Of a DNA stretch of 64,000 nt, positions 1-8,172 are shown in pieces. The stretch spans positions 3,435,001 through 3,499,000 of the forward strand of contig NZ_CP041387.1 of assembly GCF_007005445.1 (NCBI RefSeq), given 5' to 3'. Origin of the DNA: Rhodopseudomonas palustris. Its GTDB lineage: Bacteria; Pseudomonadota; Alphaproteobacteria; Rhizobiales; Xanthobacteraceae. The notes beneath the pieces are model-generated. The model was given only the letters and a program-made list of their open reading frames with translations. It did no database searches and was not told the origin of the DNA. Each line of letters opens with the position of its first letter. Position 1 is the first letter of the stretch. Position numbers and translations under genes: made by a program.

Positions 1-581
1 TCGAGCCCGCCCGGCGTGTCGAGCCGCGCTTTCAGCAGATGCAGCGCATCGACGATCGTATTCCCGGTCAGGTGAATAGTCGCCTCGGCGATGCCTTCGC
101 GGCGCAGCGCCTGAAAGGCGCGCTCGGTCGGCGCAAAATGCAGCTCGGCGAGCGAGGCGACTATGCGGCGGTTGATCTCCTCGGGAAACGGGTTGTAGCG
201 ATCGCCGGAGCGAAGGCCGGCCTCGACATGAGCGACGGGGAGCCGCGCATAGTAGGCTGCCAGCGCCGCCGCAAACGCCGTTGTGGTGTCGCCCTGCACC
301 ACCACGCGGTCGGGCTTTGCCTGCGCAATCGCAGCCGACAACGCCGTCAGCAGCGCGGCGGTCAGGCCCGGCAGCGTCTGGTTGGGCTGCATGACTCCGA
401 GGTCGAGGTCGGTGACGAGGTCGAAGCTCGCCAGCGCCTGATCCAGCATCTCGCGGTGCTGGCCGGTCGAGCAGACGATGGTCGAAAAAGCCCCCGGCCG
501 CCGGTTCAGTTCGGCCACCACCGGCGCCAGCTTGATGCATTCCGGCCGGGTGCCGAACACCACCATGACGCGTTCAGGCAT
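1..581 (-). CDS. wecB: UDP-N-acetylglucosamine 2-epimerase, non-hydrolysing (3' part missing)
   Basis: Converts UDP-GlcNAc to UDP-ManNAc in the cytoplasm, a precursor step for surface polysaccharides. About 193 residues are visible before the window edge. They begin MPERVMVVFGTRPE, the usual family N-terminus (VVFGTRPE, then IKLAPV), followed by STGQHREML, QGDTTT, and HVEAGLRSGD with NPFPEE, all hallmark segments of the epimerase active site. The ATG at 581 lies inside the end of the deacetylase gene (8-base overlap), so it is translated from the same minus-strand mRNA as the rfbB-rfbD operon. The C-terminal half is not in the window. Confidence 0.9.
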   Translation of the reverse strand, partial: MPERVMVVFGTRPECIKLAPVVAELNRRPGAFSTIVCSTGQHREMLDQALASFDLVTDLDLGVMQPNQTLPGLTAALLTALSAAIAQAKPDRVVVQGDTTTAFAAALAAYYARLPVAHVEAGLRSGDRYNPFPEEINRRIVASLAELHFAPTERAFQALRREGIAEATIHLTGNTIVDALHLLKARLDTPGGL

Positions 582-2145
582 GGTCGGCCGCCGCCTCGAT
601 GCGTCCACGCCAGCCGACCGACAGCGGCAGGCCGGCAGCACTGCCCTGAGACACCGCGAAGGCGTCCCGCGTGGAATCGTAGTCGATCAGCGTCGTCGAT
701 TTGGCGCGCATGAAGTCGAGGCAGGTCTCCTCGTTGACGAACAGGGTCGCCTCGCCGGCGCATTCGGCGGCGATGAAATCGAGATAGGCGGCGTGGATCG
801 CGACCCGGTCGGCTTCGCTGGCCCAGCCATAGGCGTAGCGCGGCGAGAACGGGTGATCGAGATAGCCGAAGAACTGGCCGAACGCCTTGGCCTGCCGGAA
901 CGCCTGCTTGTAGATCCGGGTCGGATCGTCGCCGGCGAGCAGGCAGTCGCCGTGCAGCATGCAGGCCTGGCTGTGCGAGACGAAGCCGGCGGGGCCGAAC
1001 GGCGCCGCGCCGCCGCGCGCCATCAGATATTCCGGATCGTTGGCGATGATGCCGCCGACGAAGCCGTCATAGCCGGCGCGCGCCAGCGCAGCCGGCACAT
1101 AGGTCGGGTTCTGGTGAAACGGCGACACCGCATAGCGCACATTCAGCCCGCGCACCCGGCTCTCCAGCCACGCCTTGGAGTCACGGGCCTCGCGCTCGGC
1201 GGCCTCGGCGGAGCCGCCCCAGTTCGGCGCATGCGTCACCGAATGCGACAGGATCGAGCCGCCGGCCTGATCGAGATCCGCCAGCAGAGCCAGATGCTCG
1301 GCGGTGTCCGGCTGATCGGTCTTGATCGCCACCGACAGCGGCAGGCCGCGGCCGCGATACAGTTCGAACAGCGGCCGCGACGAGGCGATGTCCTCGTCGC
1401 AGTCGAGCCGCATCGTCAGCGCCGCGGTGACGCCGTGTGGGATGTCGCGCAGATACGGCCGGCACGGCAGCTCCGCCGCGCGATGATCGGCGACGAAGCG
1501 CTCGACGATCGCCCAATCGGCGCCGTCGACCGGACCCACCGGCCGCGCGAACCACAGCACGGATGCGTGCGGCAGGTCGCGCAGCGTGACCACCGCGCCG
1601 GCGGACGCGTCCGGCCCGATCCGCAGTTCGCCGACTACGCCGGCATCGACCGGCCGCGCGGCCACGGCGATCGACCAGACCTCGTCGCAGATGCCGATGC
1701 GGCCGTAGCCGAGATTGTTCCATTCGTTGGTGAAGTCGAACCGGCACAGCGAGCGCTGCCGCAGCGGCGATGCGGCGCCGAGCCCCTGATCGGCATAGAC
1801 GATCCTCGCGGCACTCTCGGTCAGCCCATAGGTCGGCGCCGGATCGCAGGCCGCGGACGCAGCGGCAGGCTCGTCGAGGGGGGTGACCGTGATGCCGGCG
1901 AGACCGGCGATGCGCGGACCGATGGTGCCGAGGAGCACCAGCTTCACCGGCCGTCGCAGCAGCGGCTCGATCCAGTCCGCATCCTGCTCCCGCGGCGCGA
2001 CCACCACGACCACCGCTTGCGCGCGAGATGCTGCGGCGATCTCGTCGAGCAGTCGGACCTGGCCCGGCGTGAACGAACGCTCGAAGGCGCGGAGCACGAC
2101 CTCGCGCGCGGCAGCGTCGTCCGATCGATCGATGATGGCGATCAT
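574..2145 (-). CDS. Polysaccharide deacetylase family (NodB-fold) protein
   Basis: 523 residues. The C-terminal half carries a NodB-homology domain: RLDCDED at 246-252 is the Asp-Asp metal/base motif and HSVTH at 301-305 is the metal-binding His pair. This supports a metal-dependent de-N-acetylase acting on a sugar or polysaccharide. The first 200 or so residues are not recognised and may be an accessory domain. There is no clear signal peptide, so the site of action is uncertain. It sits between the PaaK-like gene (13 bases upstream) and wecB (overlapping), which suggests that it modifies an amino sugar of the same glycan. The substrate cannot be read from the sequence. Confidence 0.75.
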   Translation of the reverse strand: MIAIIDRSDDAAAREVVLRAFERSFTPGQVRLLDEIAAASRAQAVVVVVAPREQDADWIEPLLRRPVKLVLLGTIGPRIAGLAGITVTPLDEPAAASAACDPAPTYGLTESAARIVYADQGLGAASPLRQRSLCRFDFTNEWNNLGYGRIGICDEVWSIAVAARPVDAGVVGELRIGPDASAGAVVTLRDLPHASVLWFARPVGPVDGADWAIVERFVADHRAAELPCRPYLRDIPHGVTAALTMRLDCDEDIASSRPLFELYRGRGLPLSVAIKTDQPDTAEHLALLADLDQAGGSILSHSVTHAPNWGGSAEAAEREARDSKAWLESRVRGLNVRYAVSPFHQNPTYVPAALARAGYDGFVGGIIANDPEYLMARGGAAPFGPAGFVSHSQACMLHGDCLLAGDDPTRIYKQAFRQAKAFGQFFGYLDHPFSPRYAYGWASEADRVAIHAAYLDFIAAECAGEATLFVNEETCLDFMRAKSTTLIDYDSTRDAFAVSQGSAAGLPLSVGWRGRIEAAADHA

Positions 2146-2158
2146 GCGCGCGTCGCCG

Positions 2159-3526
2159 CTATACGGCCGCTTCCGGCACGAAGTGCCGGAACTTGCCGCG
2201 CCAGCCCTGCAGCTTCAGCTCGCTCGGCGCGATGAACTCGATGCCGGTGGCATCGCCCCACCAGCCGCTGAGCCGGCCGCGGATGCCTTCGACGTCGGCG
2301 CCGTCTTCGGGCACGATGCGGAATACCGGCTTGCCGTCACGCATCACGATCTGGAACTCCTTGATGCCGCCGACGCGGTCGAGCACGTCCTGGACGTAGT
2401 GGGTGGGCAACTGGCGGCCGGCGATCTGGATGACGTCGTGCACCCGGCCCATCAGTTCGTGAATGAAGAAACCGTCGGCGGTCTCGCTCAGCACCGCGAG
2501 ATCGCCGGTACGATAGCGGATCAGCGGCATCAACCGGTTCTTCAGCGTGGTGATCATCAATTCGCCGCGGCTGGCGCCGGGCACGTCCTCAAGCTCGGCA
2601 CCGCCTTCGACCGGCGTCACTTCAGGCCAGCACAAGGGATCGAACACATCGAGCGCAGAGCGATCCGGGTCGGTCTGGTACGCGACCACGCCGGCTTCGG
2701 CGAGGCCGTAGCGATCGATCACCTGGCAGCGGAGCGCGCGCGCGATGGTCTCACGCTGCTTCTTCTCGAGTAGCTCGCCAGAGGATTCGAAGATGCTGAA
2801 CGCCTTGCCGCCGCCGTGCCGCGCCTCCACGTGCAGCGCGAGCTGATAGATCGTCGACGGATGGCCGTGGACCAGATGCGGCCGGATCGACCGGATCTTC
2901 TGCCAGATTGTTTCGAGCTCGTCCGGCTCGAAGGTCGAGAAGAAGATGTTGTAGCGGTTCATCGCGAAGCACTTGAAGTCTTCGCGCAGCTTCGCCTTCC
3001 ATGGAATCGCGTCCGGAAACTTGCTGGCGAAATGCAGCTCCGAGCGCATGTGGTGATTGCCGATACGGGCGCGGGCGTAGCGCACCACAGCGGAGGTCCA
3101 GTCGGCGCCGTCCTGATCGTAGTAGATGTGCGCCGACGGACCGGTCGAGCCGCCGGTCTTGGCGTCGAACTTCTTGAAACCCGCGTGGTCGCTGCGCAAC
3201 AGCCGCTCGCCCTCCGACCGAATGATGTCCTTGGTCAGATGCGGAATATCCATCCAGTATTTCGGATCGCGCAGGAGATTCTCGGGATCGAAGCGGATGT
3301 TGGAGAACAGGTCGCGATAATACGGAACGTTGGCGGCGGCGAACCGCACCATGTCGACCGCCTCCGCCCACGAGTGGGCGCGCCGCTGCGCGAACGGCAG
3401 CGCCATTTCCGCCGCAAACAGCCGCCGCTTCGACCTGATATCACGCCCCTCGAGACGCTCAGCGATCGGGTAGGCGACCAGACCGGCAGCCAGCCCCTTC
3501 ATGCCGTTCACGACTAGACGAAGCAT
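2159..3526 (-). CDS. PaaK/CapK-like adenylate-forming enzyme of polysaccharide biosynthesis
   Basis: 455 residues, related to phenylacetate-CoA ligase and the CapK proteins found in capsule and exopolysaccharide loci. TGGSTG at 124-129 is the phosphate-binding loop of the ANL superfamily, and a later YGLAEAG segment matches the second adenylation motif. The chosen ATG (MLRLVVNG) has a GGGG run about 8 bases upstream. The frame stays open for 44 more residues, but that extension is arginine- and cysteine-rich and does not resemble the family. The family probably activates an acid for transfer onto a sugar or cell-wall polymer; its substrate is not established here. It is the fourth gene of the rfbB-to-wecB operon. 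Confidence 0.75.
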   Translation of the reverse strand: MLRLVVNGMKGLAAGLVAYPIAERLEGRDIRSKRRLFAAEMALPFAQRRAHSWAEAVDMVRFAAANVPYYRDLFSNIRFDPENLLRDPKYWMDIPHLTKDIIRSEGERLLRSDHAGFKKFDAKTGGSTGPSAHIYYDQDGADWTSAVVRYARARIGNHHMRSELHFASKFPDAIPWKAKLREDFKCFAMNRYNIFFSTFEPDELETIWQKIRSIRPHLVHGHPSTIYQLALHVEARHGGGKAFSIFESSGELLEKKQRETIARALRCQVIDRYGLAEAGVVAYQTDPDRSALDVFDPLCWPEVTPVEGGAELEDVPGASRGELMITTLKNRLMPLIRYRTGDLAVLSETADGFFIHELMGRVHDVIQIAGRQLPTHYVQDVLDRVGGIKEFQIVMRDGKPVFRIVPEDGADVEGIRGRLSGWWGDATGIEFIAPSELKLQGWRGKFRHFVPEAAV

Positions 3527-3675
3527 CTCGACCCCATTTCGCGTCTTGCGACCGAACATCAAGCAGGCGGGAACGTGCGCGCCCCGTCGAACCCAACAAC
3601 CGAAATGGCCGGTGCGACCGCAACGCTGCTGATTACACCCGATGGAGAGGCGAGGCAATCAAGCGCCCCGCTCCG

Positions 3676-4650
3676 CTAGGTGACGACTACCCGGCGATAG
3701 ACATCGACCAGCGTTGCGGTCACCGCTGACCAGGAAAAATTGTTCAGAATATGAGACTGCAGTTCGCTCCCCGGCCCGGCTGCCAGGGCCGCATCAATGC
3801 CGCGCCGGATATCGGCCGGATCGTCGTGGCGGACATATTGCGCATAAGCGCCGAAATAATCGCGGGTCGATCCCTCCGAGGTGACGACCAGCGGCGCGCC
3901 GACGGCGGCGGCCTCGAGCGCGGCCAAGCCCGGTGTCTCCAAGGTCGACGGCAGTACGAACGCCGAACACGCCGCGTAGGCCGACGCCAGCAGCGGATCG
4001 CCGTGATCGAGCGGACCAAGATAGCGCAGCCGGTCGCCGCCCTCCGACAGCATCTGCCTGCCGTAGTCCGGTTCCCGTACATGCCCGATCACCACCACGG
4101 GCAACTCGTGCCCCACCATGGCACGCAACAGGCCGAGCTGATTCTTGCGCGCCTCGACATTGCCGACATTCAGCACGAACGGCCCGTCGATCCCGAAACG
4201 CTCGCGGAACAGCGCCGGATCGTGCGGCCCCGCGAAGCGCGGCTCGACGCCGTTCATCACCGCGGTGAAGCGTTCGCGCGGCAACGAGAACACCCGCGCT
4301 AGCGTATCCGATTCAGTATTCGAGTTGGTGATCACGAGATCGGCGAGCGAGAGCTGCGCGCGGATCTCGTCCATCGGATAGCGATGCGCAGTCTCCTCGG
4401 TGATCCAAAGCGACGAAGTGATCACCAGCGGCATGCCCCGGCTCTTGGCATAGCCACAAAACTGGATTGAACCGCCGAGACAGCCGAAAAAATGCACCAA
4501 CGACGCCTGGTCGAAGGCGGGCTTCCAGATGTCGTGCAGCACCACCTCGACGCCGAGCGCCGGAAGATGCTCGGCGTATTTGAGGAGCTGGATTTCGCCG
4601 CCACCCGGCGTTGCGAAGGCCCAGGGATAGGTATTGAACAGAACCCGCAT
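3676..4650 (-). CDS. Glycosyltransferase family 4
   Basis: 324 residues with a GT-B fold. The N-terminus MRVLFNTYPWAFATPGGGE is the acceptor-side Rossmann segment with a glycine-rich loop. The C-terminal half has the donor-binding region (PFVLNVGNVEARKNQ, then ETPGLAALEAAAVGAP with the E-x7-E-type signature). It probably transfers a nucleotide-activated sugar onto a lipid-linked intermediate on the cytoplasmic side. It lies 43 bases after rfbD, so rhamnose is a plausible donor, but that is inference. It is a clear paralogue of the gene at 11120-12097: both share TYPxAF, GGGE and the same following layout. Confidence 0.85.
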   Translation of the reverse strand: MRVLFNTYPWAFATPGGGEIQLLKYAEHLPALGVEVVLHDIWKPAFDQASLVHFFGCLGGSIQFCGYAKSRGMPLVITSSLWITEETAHRYPMDEIRAQLSLADLVITNSNTESDTLARVFSLPRERFTAVMNGVEPRFAGPHDPALFRERFGIDGPFVLNVGNVEARKNQLGLLRAMVGHELPVVVIGHVREPDYGRQMLSEGGDRLRYLGPLDHGDPLLASAYAACSAFVLPSTLETPGLAALEAAAVGAPLVVTSEGSTRDYFGAYAQYVRHDDPADIRRGIDAALAAGPGSELQSHILNNFSWSAVTATLVDVYRRVVVT

Positions 4651-4693
4651 CGGCCGGCACTCCCATCGACTGATCGCACGCGAGCCCGCGCAA

Positions 4694-5569
4694 TCAGTCG
4701 GCGATTCTCTCGAGACAGACTTTTAGCCGATCGCCCCACGGCTTCGGCGCGATGCCGAAAGCGTCGTTCAGCCGGCCGCACGACAGTTGCGAGTTGGCGG
4801 GCCGTTTCGCCGGGGTCGGATACTCCGCGGTGGTGATCGGAACGACGGACCGTGGGACGCGGCGACCGGCGCGGGCGGCCTCGGCGAAGATCGCCTGCGC
4901 GAAGCCGAACCAGCTCACGGCCCCGCTGCCGGCATAGTGAAATACCCCCGCGTGCCGGGCGCCTGCTCCCAACTGTGCCACGATCGCCAGACAGGTCTCG
5001 GCAATGTCGGCCGCATAGGTCGGATTGCCGACCTGATCATCGACGACGCGCACCTCGTCGCGCTCGCGACCGAGCCGCAGCATGGTGCGGACGAAATTCT
5101 GCCCCTGCTCGTAATACACCCAGGCGGTGCGCAGCACGACCGCCTGCGGATGCTGCTGCATCACGAGGCGCTCGCCTTCCGCCTTCGAGGCGCCATAGGC
5201 GCCGAGCGGCGCCAATGGATCGCGCTCGCCATAGGGACCATGCGCAGTGCCGTCGAATACGTAATCGGTGGACAGATGCACGAACGGCAGGCCACGTCCG
5301 GCGCAAACCTTGGCCATCAGGCCCGGCGCTTGCGCGTTCAGGGCAAACGCCGCATCGCGGTCGGTCTCGGCCTTGTCGACCGCCGTATAGGCTGCTGCGT
5401 TGACAATCGCAGTGGCGCCGATCCGGGTCACGGCATCGACCAGCGCCGTCTCGTCGAGCACGTCGATATCGGCGCGGCCGAGAGCCTGCAGCGCCACGCC
5501 GCGCGCGGCCGCCTCGCGTGCCAGCGCGGTGGCGACCTGACCGCTGCGGCCGAATACCAGCACCGTCAT
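4694..5569 (-). CDS. rfbD: dTDP-4-dehydrorhamnose reductase
   Basis: Last step of dTDP-L-rhamnose synthesis, NAD(P)H-dependent reduction of dTDP-4-keto-L-rhamnose. 291 residues from the ATG at 5569 (MTVLVFGRSGQ); a GTG three codons earlier is possible. Visible features are the VFGRSGQVA nucleotide-binding loop, NAAAYTAVDKAE, STDYVFDG and the catalytic YGASK, all typical of RmlD. The ending ANSQLSCGRL is also typical. It follows rfbB by 42 bases in the same orientation. No dTDP-glucose synthase (rfbA) is visible, so it must be supplied from elsewhere. Confidence 0.95.
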   Translation of the reverse strand: MTVLVFGRSGQVATALAREAAARGVALQALGRADIDVLDETALVDAVTRIGATAIVNAAAYTAVDKAETDRDAAFALNAQAPGLMAKVCAGRGLPFVHLSTDYVFDGTAHGPYGERDPLAPLGAYGASKAEGERLVMQQHPQAVVLRTAWVYYEQGQNFVRTMLRLGRERDEVRVVDDQVGNPTYAADIAETCLAIVAQLGAGARHAGVFHYAGSGAVSWFGFAQAIFAEAARAGRRVPRSVVPITTAEYPTPAKRPANSQLSCGRLNDAFGIAPKPWGDRLKVCLERIAD

Positions 5570-5611
5570 CGGGTGCACCGCTTGAAGACAATCGGCATCG
5601 CCTGCGACCGC

Positions 5612-6643
5612 TCAGGCCGCGCCGTGCAACAGCGGCTTCCACCACCATTCATTGGTAAGATACCAGTCGACGGTCGCCTCGATGCCGGAGTCGAAATCAT
5701 GTTCGGCTTTCCACCCCAGTTCGGTTTCGATCTTGGTCGCATCGATCGCATAGCGGAAATCATGGCCGGCACGATCGACCACGAACTCGATCAGCGACGC
5801 GTATCCGCCGGCCGGCGCATCGGACGTTTTGGCATCGAGCAGGGTACAGATGCGCTTGACCAGATCGATGTTCCGACGCTCGTTGCGGCCGCCGATGTTG
5901 TACTGCTCGCCGAGCCGGCCGCGGCTGACGACGAGCCAAAGCGCCTGCGCGTGATCCTCGACATACAGCCAATCGCGAATATTGAGGCCCTGCCCGAAAA
6001 CCGGCAGCGACTGCCGCGCGAGCGCGCGGGTGATGGTGCGGCCGACCAGCTTTTCCGGATACTGATACGGCCCGTAATTGTTCGAGCAGTTCGAGATCAA
6101 CGCCGGAAAACCGTAGGTGTGAAACCAGGCCCGGACCAGATGATCGGATGCCGCCTTCGAGGCAGAATAGGGGGAATTCGGCGCGTAGGGCGTCGTTTCG
6201 ACGAAGTAGCCAGTGTCCCCCAGCGTGCCGTAGACCTCGTCGGTCGAGACGTGCAGAAACCGGAACTGGTCGCGCGCTTCGCCGCTCAGTTCGTCGCGAT
6301 AGGCGCGTGCAGCTTCCAGCAGCCGAAAGGTGCCTACGATATTGGTATCGATGAAATCTCCGGCGCCGCGGATCGAACGGTCGACATGGGACTCGGCGGC
6401 CAGATGCATGACATGCGTCGGCCTGGCATCGCGCAGCAGCGCGCTCACCAGTTCACGATCGCCGATGTCGCCCTGAACGAAGCGATAGCGCGGATTGTCT
6501 TCGATGGTTTTCAGCGACTGGAGATTGCCGGCATAAGTGAGCTTGTCGAGATTGACCACCTGTGCGTCGGTGCGCTCGATCAGATATCGGCAGACCGCAG
6601 ACCCGATAAACCCGGCGCCACCCGTCACGAAAACCGTCGTCAT
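5612..6643 (-). CDS. rfbB: dTDP-glucose 4,6-dehydratase
   Basis: Converts dTDP-glucose to dTDP-4-keto-6-deoxyglucose with tightly bound NAD+. 343 residues, full family length. Visible features are TGGAGFIGS at the N-terminus, [17 protein letters not shown] and the catalytic YSASK. It is the first gene of a six-gene minus-strand operon (rfbB, rfbD, glycosyltransferase, PaaK-like, deacetylase, wecB). It is transcribed divergently from the glycosyltransferase gene near 6866, with an AT-rich stretch in between that probably holds the promoters. Confidence 0.96.
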   Translation of the reverse strand: MTTVFVTGGAGFIGSAVCRYLIERTDAQVVNLDKLTYAGNLQSLKTIEDNPRYRFVQGDIGDRELVSALLRDARPTHVMHLAAESHVDRSIRGAGDFIDTNIVGTFRLLEAARAYRDELSGEARDQFRFLHVSTDEVYGTLGDTGYFVETTPYAPNSPYSASKAASDHLVRAWFHTYGFPALISNCSNNYGPYQYPEKLVGRTITRALARQSLPVFGQGLNIRDWLYVEDHAQALWLVVSRGRLGEQYNIGGRNERRNIDLVKRICTLLDAKTSDAPAGGYASLIEFVVDRAGHDFRYAIDATKIETELGWKAEHDFDSGIEATVDWYLTNEWWWKPLLHGAA

Positions 6644-6835
6644 TCAGCGTCCACCCGCACCTGCTTCGCTCTCGCACGCTCCGGCGCGCCGTCGAAAACA
6701 ATCAAAAAATCAATAAATTGAACGCGCCGAAGGAACCGTCCTTCGACATTTTCACTGCTGGCGTTCTAGTTGGAAACGGGATTCGCTTCAAGCCGGCGAG
6801 CCATCGTCCGGTCCACCGGCCGCCAAACGGTTGCA
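6644..6835. promoter_or_regulatory. Divergent intergenic region with an AT-rich core
   Basis: Spacer between rfbB (minus) and a glycosyltransferase (plus). Positions 6696-6722 are strikingly AT-rich (poly-A tracts, aaaatcaataaattg) in otherwise GC-rich DNA, which is the likely place for divergent promoters. No convincing -35/-10 pair was fixed. Confidence 0.35.
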
Positions 6836-6865
6836 ATGCCGGGGTCGGCATGTGATCTGTTGCCG

Positions 6866-8023
6866 ATGCAAGTCACCACATCACAGTCAGGCGCAACTCC
6901 GCAGCGCGTTTTCGTCATCGCGCGTGACATCCAACGCAACGATGCGGTCGGAAACTTCTGTGAGCAGGTCGGCATGCTGCTTCGGCGCAACGGTTTCGAC
7001 GCTGTTCTGGCGGCGGATAACTGCCATCCGGACGACCGCGCGCGGATCCGGCCGATGCCGGCGGCGCTGGCGGAGATCGCGCCGGAAGACATCGTGATCT
7101 TTCAGTTCTCGACCGAGGATCCGGCCTTCCCGGCGGTCGCCGCGCTGCCCAACCCGAAGATCGTCTTCTATCAGAACATTACGCCCGAGCGGTTCTTTCG
7201 CGGGACCGACGACCGCACCGCCGATCTGGTGAAACAGGGACTGGCGCAGCGCGGATTGTGCAGCCGGTTCGACGTCGTGATGGCGAATTCGCGCGCGACG
7301 GCGGCAGCGCTGGTCGAAGGCCTGCCCGCGGACCAGGCAGCCGGGATCGACCTCGCGCAGATCGTCCCCTGCCCGCCGGTGATCGGCGTCGCGCGCTGGG
7401 ACAGCATCGCCACGGCCGATGCGCCCGCCGGCTCCGACGAGCGCCTGGTGCTGTTCGTCGGACGGCTGGTTCCGCACAAGGGCATCGAGGATCTGATCGC
7501 GGGATTCGCACGCCTCGCAAGCACGGACGAGCACGTCCGCCTCGCTATCGTCGGCGGCCCCTCGCAATCGGACTACGCACAGGGACTGAAGCACGGCGTT
7601 GCCGAACTCGAGCACGGCATCGCGAGCCGCATCACCTTCCATCACGACATTAGCGAAGACGATTTGAAGCGGCTGTATCAGCAGGCCGCGGTGTGCGCTT
7701 CGATGAGCCGGCACGAAGGCTTCGGCGTTCCGCTGCTCGACGCGATGTTCTTCGGCAAGCCGCTGGTGATCCGCGCCGAACCCGGAATGATCGAAACGGC
7801 GGGCGATGCGGCGATTGTCGTCGCCGAACCGACACCGGAGGCGACGGCGGCCGCGCTGGGCGCTGCGCTGAACGACGAGCAGGTCCGCGCGAACCTCGCA
7901 GGCGGGCGCGCCAGGCAGCTCGAGGAGCTGCGTTCGGCCGCCGACGGTCGCCGGATCATCAATGCGATAGCGGAGGCGCGGAAGCGCTGGCGTGCGCGCA
8001 CCGGGTCGAAAGACGGCCGCTGA
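6866..8023 (+). CDS. Glycosyltransferase family 4
   Basis: About 385 residues, GT-B fold. The core starts at RVFVIARDIQRND. The C-terminal donor domain has LVLFVGRLVPHKGIEDLI and the E-x7-E signature in HEGFGVPLLDAM, both classic for GT4 retaining enzymes. The start is uncertain: ATG at 6836 and 6866 and TTG at 6770 are all in frame, and none has a strong ribosome site. The residues before about 6900 show no family resemblance. It probably adds one sugar of the repeat unit; donor and acceptor are unknown. It converges with the 883-residue glycosyltransferase gene. Confidence 0.85.
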   Translation: MQVTTSQSGATPQRVFVIARDIQRNDAVGNFCEQVGMLLRRNGFDAVLAADNCHPDDRARIRPMPAALAEIAPEDIVIFQFSTEDPAFPAVAALPNPKIVFYQNITPERFFRGTDDRTADLVKQGLAQRGLCSRFDVVMANSRATAAALVEGLPADQAAGIDLAQIVPCPPVIGVARWDSIATADAPAGSDERLVLFVGRLVPHKGIEDLIAGFARLASTDEHVRLAIVGGPSQSDYAQGLKHGVAELEHGIASRITFHHDISEDDLKRLYQQAAVCASMSRHEGFGVPLLDAMFFGKPLVIRAEPGMIETAGDAAIVVAEPTPEATAAALGAALNDEQVRANLAGGRARQLEELRSAADGRRIINAIAEARKRWRARTGSKDGR

Positions 8024-8172
8024 GTTCTTTCGAGCGGCCCGACCGTTTTCGCGGCGACCGTTTGTCAATCGTCGCACGACGCTCTGCGCCGATGCCGCCG
8101 CCAGCTTGTTTGGGTGACAATCGAGAATCTGGTGAGCTTACATTTTGTGGCCAGGCGAAGCGGCGCCCGAGT

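Noticed and set aside
478-2235. Long plus-strand open frame of 585 codons
   Set aside because: Antisense to the deacetylase and wecB genes; arginine-rich, no known motifs, produced by GC-biased codons of the real genes.
4787-6721. Long plus-strand open frame of 644 codons
   Set aside because: Fully antisense to rfbD and rfbB, whose catalytic motifs are intact on the other strand.
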